Positions 6,001-6,103 of a DNA stretch of 6,103 bases are shown in pieces. The position numbers and the translations under genes were made by a program. The notes beneath the pieces are model-generated. The model made no database searches. It saw only the letters and a list, made by a program, of their open reading frames with translations, and had not been told where the DNA came from. The stretch is from positions 1-6,103 of the forward strand of contig VGRA01000173.1 in assembly GCA_016875515.1 (NCBI GenBank), in the 5' to 3' direction. The stretch is from Deltaproteobacteria bacterium. GTDB taxonomy: Bacteria > Myxococcota > Myxococcia > Myxococcales > Myxococcaceae. Within the stretch, counting starts at the first letter, position 1. Every line of letters starts with the position of its first letter.

Positions 6001-6103
6001 AGACGGCTTCGAGCCCATGGGGGCGGAGTGCCGCGCGCAGGCCGGCATCTGCGACGTGTCCGAGGTGTGCACCGGCCTGTCTGCACAGTGCCCGGGCAAC
6101 GCC
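2..6103 (+). CDS. Giant cysteine-rich repeat protein with disintegrin-like arrays (partial, both ends missing)
   Basis: This frame is open through 2,034 codons with no stop or frameshift. Its in-frame ATGs (residues 59, 516, 1598, 2006) all fall inside repeats, so none is a credible start. About 16 % of residues are Cys (330 by hand count), set in strict repeating patterns; Gly, Ala, Thr, Ser, Asp and Pro make up most of the rest, and Trp, Met, Ile and His are rare. Two module families alternate: a 16-Cys type of about 92 residues and a 4-Cys type of 32 residues resembling the end of ADAM and venom-metalloproteinase disintegrin domains. I see no protease motif, no long hydrophobic segment, and no signal peptide or anchor in the part visible. 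The disulfide-rich composition implies export across the inner membrane and oxidation outside the cytoplasm; this is inference. Function is unknown; surface structure or adhesion is possible. I am sure of the frame and partial status, but not of the role. Confidence 0.96.
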   Translation, partial: MAGLCVPKKASGGSCAAAGDCLSGACVDGVCCNGACGGSCEACNLVGALGACSPVPAGMDPAAECGLDFCGGSRACAATCAADGDCKATAYCPGGVCTAKKPAGQACAAPRECATGSCVDGVCCGGACAGTCEACNLSGKLGQCAPLPGGTDPGGECTATYCGGTVAACATTCAGDAACKPGYFCGGDSACAPVKAAGQACGRAGECASGFCADGVCCGTSCGGACEACNLVGAVGACAVVPARTDPGSDCGLGLCKGGVAACISPCGADADCKVGNFCNGGTCAPKKVLGEACAAGTACASGFCVDGVCCDGACGDTCKACNLPGKSGTCDTVTVREDPATECGSTFCSGAAGSCLASCSGNADCKSGSSCQGGTCVWNSGAGQACTSAAQCATGFCADGACCTTACTGTCEACNLAGSVGACAPVAASTDPANECGRFHCSGTASACANPCGSDADCKAGNFCSAGTCSPKRAAGDSCGAANACLSGFCADGVCCDGACGGPCVSCNLPGSAGMCSPVPARTDPAGDCGRTWCDGAGACLTACASLLDCRSGFPCVDGACCDTACAGRCEACNVAGSVGTCAPVSAGTDPANECGTTFCSGAVGACAFGCSDHPDCKATAYCLGGTCTPRKLSGATCASGSECATGFCVDGTCCATACNGTCEACNLPGTAGTCSPAPARSGSECGRYLCSGASAACASTCAGDADCAPGNFCSGNACVAKKTQGQACAGANQCATGFCADGVCCNVACTGACQACNTPGSTGSCVNAPAGTDPAGECGLGYCGAAGCATSCTADGQCKSTAACAGGTCRLKGSTGTSCSSVSQCSSGFCVDGVCCNAACSGTCRACNLSGTSGTCTNLSSGTDPGGECGVTWCSGAGSCLATCSADGDCKAGNYCSGGTCTVRKGAGQSCTAANQCASGFCVDGVCCNSACTGACRSCGLAASKGICTGYGVRTDPESECGLTTCNGTGDCTSPCGSDADCKAGSACNGASCVALKPLGSACGSGAECGSGFCADGVCCNTACSGGPCDACSVTAGAAQNGTCQFLGTAVQCRASTDSCDAAEFCTGLSASCPADAVTAAGTTCRAATDLCDAVETCTGASKACPADGVLAAGTSCRAQSGPCDVAEACNGASKTCPSNLFSEGGTTCRPAASVCDVAEACSGGSPNCPADAFAAGNTQCRAAAGACDVAEFCTGTSGTCPGDAKLSGTVCRPENTSLGCDVAETCDGASNDCPVDGAAPATRLCRAKAGACDVNDHCDGASTSCPADAKAAATVVCRSAEDLCDAVERCTGSSNDCPPDGFVNNATVCRSAAGACDVAETCTGAAKACPADGYVGAGFVCRAATGVCDRQENCTGLSAQCPTDLFAPEESLCSSEPPACTDGPCASSCDRTRTCTSDVCQSGVCAPKAGQQQVSCSNNTLCAQDTGTCCWGTCGPLGEACSPTPPTCDGGPCGAPGGGNCTTNADCATGFCVDSFCCNTACDGACQACAVPGRTGTCVTADALTDPSLECGNTFCSGANACLASCGTNSECKPSAYCAAGTCTPKKSTGQSCTAPTQCLSNFCVDGTCCGSPCAGKCEACNLAGFEGACSPLPMRTDPTGECVTGLCNGARACINPCTSNADCRVDNYCNGSGSCTPLGAPGAACTVASQCATGFCVDGVCCGSACGGTCQRCDVDGSGSCTPITSGLDPFNECGGGYCSGNNACNATCISNAQCKPGAFCVDGQCEERTALGGACTVNVDCASGHCVDGVCCGTACVGTCYACNVPGSVGTCVAALDQTDPRSQCAPYRCNGTGACRPVCNGDADCDGAHYCSGGTCVDRFVTGASCNANAQCHSNFCVDGVCCGTACDGGACDACTVSLGATADGTCTLLPPTTQCRVADGACDVDEYCTGTSGSCPPDGAKAAGTNCRAATGSCDQAEVCNGTSKDCPSDEYQPFGATCRTATGACDVAEVCTGSSPQCPSDAVAAPGVLCRGRAGPCDDLEYCDGLNAACPADGFEPMGAECRAQAGICDVSEVCTGLSAQCPGNA
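76..97 (+). repeat. 22-bp exact DNA repeat encoding the CVDGVCC core, first of four copies
   Basis: The same 22 bases occur at 76-97, 352-373, 913-934 and 2770-2791, each in the same codon phase inside a type A N-half. The copy in the third module (near 634-654) differs by one base that changes Val to Ala. Later modules mostly encode the same residues with the synonymous GGC-GTC instead of GGG-GTG. Confidence 0.85.
1439..1915 (+). repeat. Fused, internally shortened pair of type A modules
   Basis: Residues 480-638 cover two N-halves, but only 159 residues separate the flanking module starts, where two normal modules would take about 186. The end of the first C-half (NFC, GTC, PKK linker) and the first Cys pair of the next N-half are missing, so a Cys matching DADC (residue 551) leads straight into SGFPCVDGACC. 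The reading frame is kept. Four Cys are lost (28 instead of 32), leaving an even number. The residues before the junction (ASLLDC in place of an SDADC-like stretch) are also atypical, and a Pro sits between Phe and Cys. Confidence 0.85.
3014..3163 (+). repeat. Half type A module (N-half only) capping B array I
   Basis: Residues 1005-1054 reproduce the nine-Cys N-half of a type A module, including GFCADGVCC, and then pass into the first B repeat instead of the usual Thr-Asp-Pro loop and C-half. Two spacings differ from ordinary modules: x4 instead of x3 before the DAC segment, and x11 instead of x8 before the ninth Cys. The same two changes occur in the cap at 5495-5644. The missing C-half appears to resume after the B array, at 4127. 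Confidence 0.85.
3164..4126 (+). repeat. Type B array I: ten disintegrin-like 32-residue repeats
   Basis: Residues 1055-1375 hold ten tandem copies starting at 3164, 3260, 3356, 3452, 3548, 3641, 3743, 3839, 3935 and 4031. Eight are exactly 32 codons; the fifth is 31 and the sixth 34. The pattern is C-x6-C-x5-C-x6-C-x11 then the next Cys. The first Cys is followed by Arg and the second by Asp, Glu usually lies two residues before the third, TG or DG/NG follows the third, and PAD or similar follows the fourth. From memory, snake-venom P-III metalloproteinases and ADAMs have the same Cys spacing and the same CR, CDxxE, CTGxS and CPAD residues at the end of their disintegrin domain. The residue before CD is Ser, Leu, Pro, Val, Ala or Gly here, where the animal proteins usually have Glu. 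No RGD is present. Ligand binding is not implied by the pattern alone. Confidence 0.88.
4127..4255 (+). repeat. Degenerate C-half of a type A module following B array I
   Basis: Residues 1376-1418 carry seven Cys spaced 7-5-4-6-5-5 and then 11 residues to the next Cys. An ordinary type A C-half has 5-6-4-6-6-5 and then 10. The sixteenth-Cys-equivalent is followed by Ala-Pro-Lys, as in the GTCxPKK end of normal modules. Together with the half module at 3014-3163 it restores a 16-Cys A unit split by the B array. The first Cys (residue 1376) could equally be the closing Cys of the last B repeat. Confidence 0.7.
4256..4390 (+). other. Unique eight-Cys spacer between the split module and A array II
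   Basis: Residues 1419-1463 have eight Cys, including a CC pair followed by one of the few Trp residues in the protein (TGTCCWGTC), then a Pro/Thr-rich stretch and a Gly-rich end (GAPGGGN). The start (C-x5-C ... CC-x3-C) weakly recalls a type A N-half, so it may be a strongly diverged one. It is not repeated elsewhere in the window. The Gly-rich end looks like a flexible hinge before A array II. Confidence 0.6.
4391..5494 (+). repeat. Type A module array II (four 16-Cys modules)
   Basis: Four complete modules start at 4391, 4667, 4946 and 5219, of 92, 93, 91 and 92 codons, each with the 9 + 7 Cys layout of array I. The first, next to the spacer, is atypical: VDSFCC replaces VDGVCC, and CAVPG replaces CNLPG. 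The third shortens the x8 spacing to x7 (CDVDGSGSC). The fourth has an atypical C-half, with a Gln-Cys and Arg-Cys replacing the usual ECG segment, and ends in Val-Asp-Arg instead of PKK. Confidence 0.9.
5495..5644 (+). repeat. Second half type A module capping B array II
   Basis: Residues 1832-1881 are a nine-Cys N-half of exactly the same length (50 residues) as the cap at 3014-3163. The cap-specific spacings are the same (x4 before DAC, x11 before the ninth Cys, x8 to the first B Cys), and so is the DAC[ST]V ... GA ... GTC signature. The B array follows directly. Confidence 0.85.
5645..6103 (+). repeat. Type B array II: four disintegrin-like repeats plus one cut by the window end
   Basis: Copies start at 5645, 5741, 5837, 5933 and 6029. 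The first four are exactly 32 codons; the fifth is truncated after 25 residues by the window edge but already shows all four Cys. The CR, CD, E, C[TND]G and CP[PSAG] positions match array I. The residues before CD are Ala, Ser, Ala, Pro and Ile. The number of copies beyond the window is unknown. Confidence 0.88.

Noticed and set aside
2..6103. Myxococcus-type Cys-rich repeat with a CDDGN motif (DUF4215-like)
   Set aside because: That family carries an ECDDGN-type core and GDGC segments, which I do not find here. The A module has a different Cys spacing.
2..6103. Eukaryotic origin because of disintegrin-like or EGF-like Cys-rich repeats
   Set aside because: There are no introns over 6.1 kb, codon use is extremely GC3-rich and uniform between A and B modules, and the A modules are not EGF domains. 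A bacterial gene is the simpler reading.

Overview
The whole window lies inside one protein-coding gene. A single frame on the + strand, with codons starting at position 2, is open for all 2,034 codons (2-6103). It has no stop codon and no credible start, so both ends of the gene lie outside the window. All other long frames on either strand are low-complexity shadows of this one. I see no intergenic DNA, RNA gene, promoter, terminator, insertion sequence or CRISPR array. Residue 1 below is the codon at 2-4.

The product is a very large, extremely cysteine-rich modular protein, with 330 Cys of 2,034 residues by my hand count (about 16 %). It is built from two module types. Type A is 91-94 residues with 16 Cys: an N-half with nine (C-x5-C-[AS][TS]GFC[VA]DGVCC, then a CEACNL-like segment) and a C-half with seven (EC..., DADCKAGNFC-like, GTCxPKK). 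Type B is 32 residues with four Cys, C-x6-CD-x4-C-x6-CP-x10 (starting CR, with E two residues before the third Cys). It matches, position for position, the C-terminal part of the disintegrin domain of ADAM proteases and snake-venom metalloproteinases.

Layout: tail of an A module (2-43); A array I (44-3013), including one fused, internally shortened pair; a half A module acting as a cap (3014-3163); B array I with ten copies (3164-4126); a degenerate A C-half (4127-4255); a unique eight-Cys insert (4256-4390); A array II with four modules (4391-5494); a second half-A cap (5495-5644); and B array II with four full copies plus one cut by the window end (5645-6103). B array I therefore appears to be inserted inside an A module, between its ninth and tenth Cys. 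The second cap has the same length and cap-specific spacing, which suggests a repeating super-unit and predicts an A C-half downstream of the window.

Organism: the DNA is very GC-rich, third codon positions are almost always G or C, and the gene has no introns over 6.1 kb. This suggests a high-GC bacterium. Giant Cys-rich repeat proteins of this general style are typical of Myxococcota, so a myxobacterium is my best inference, not something the sequence proves. So many regularly spaced cysteines imply an exported, disulfide-bonded surface or secreted protein, but the N-terminus and any signal peptide are not in view. No function can be assigned; a structural or adhesive role is a hypothesis.
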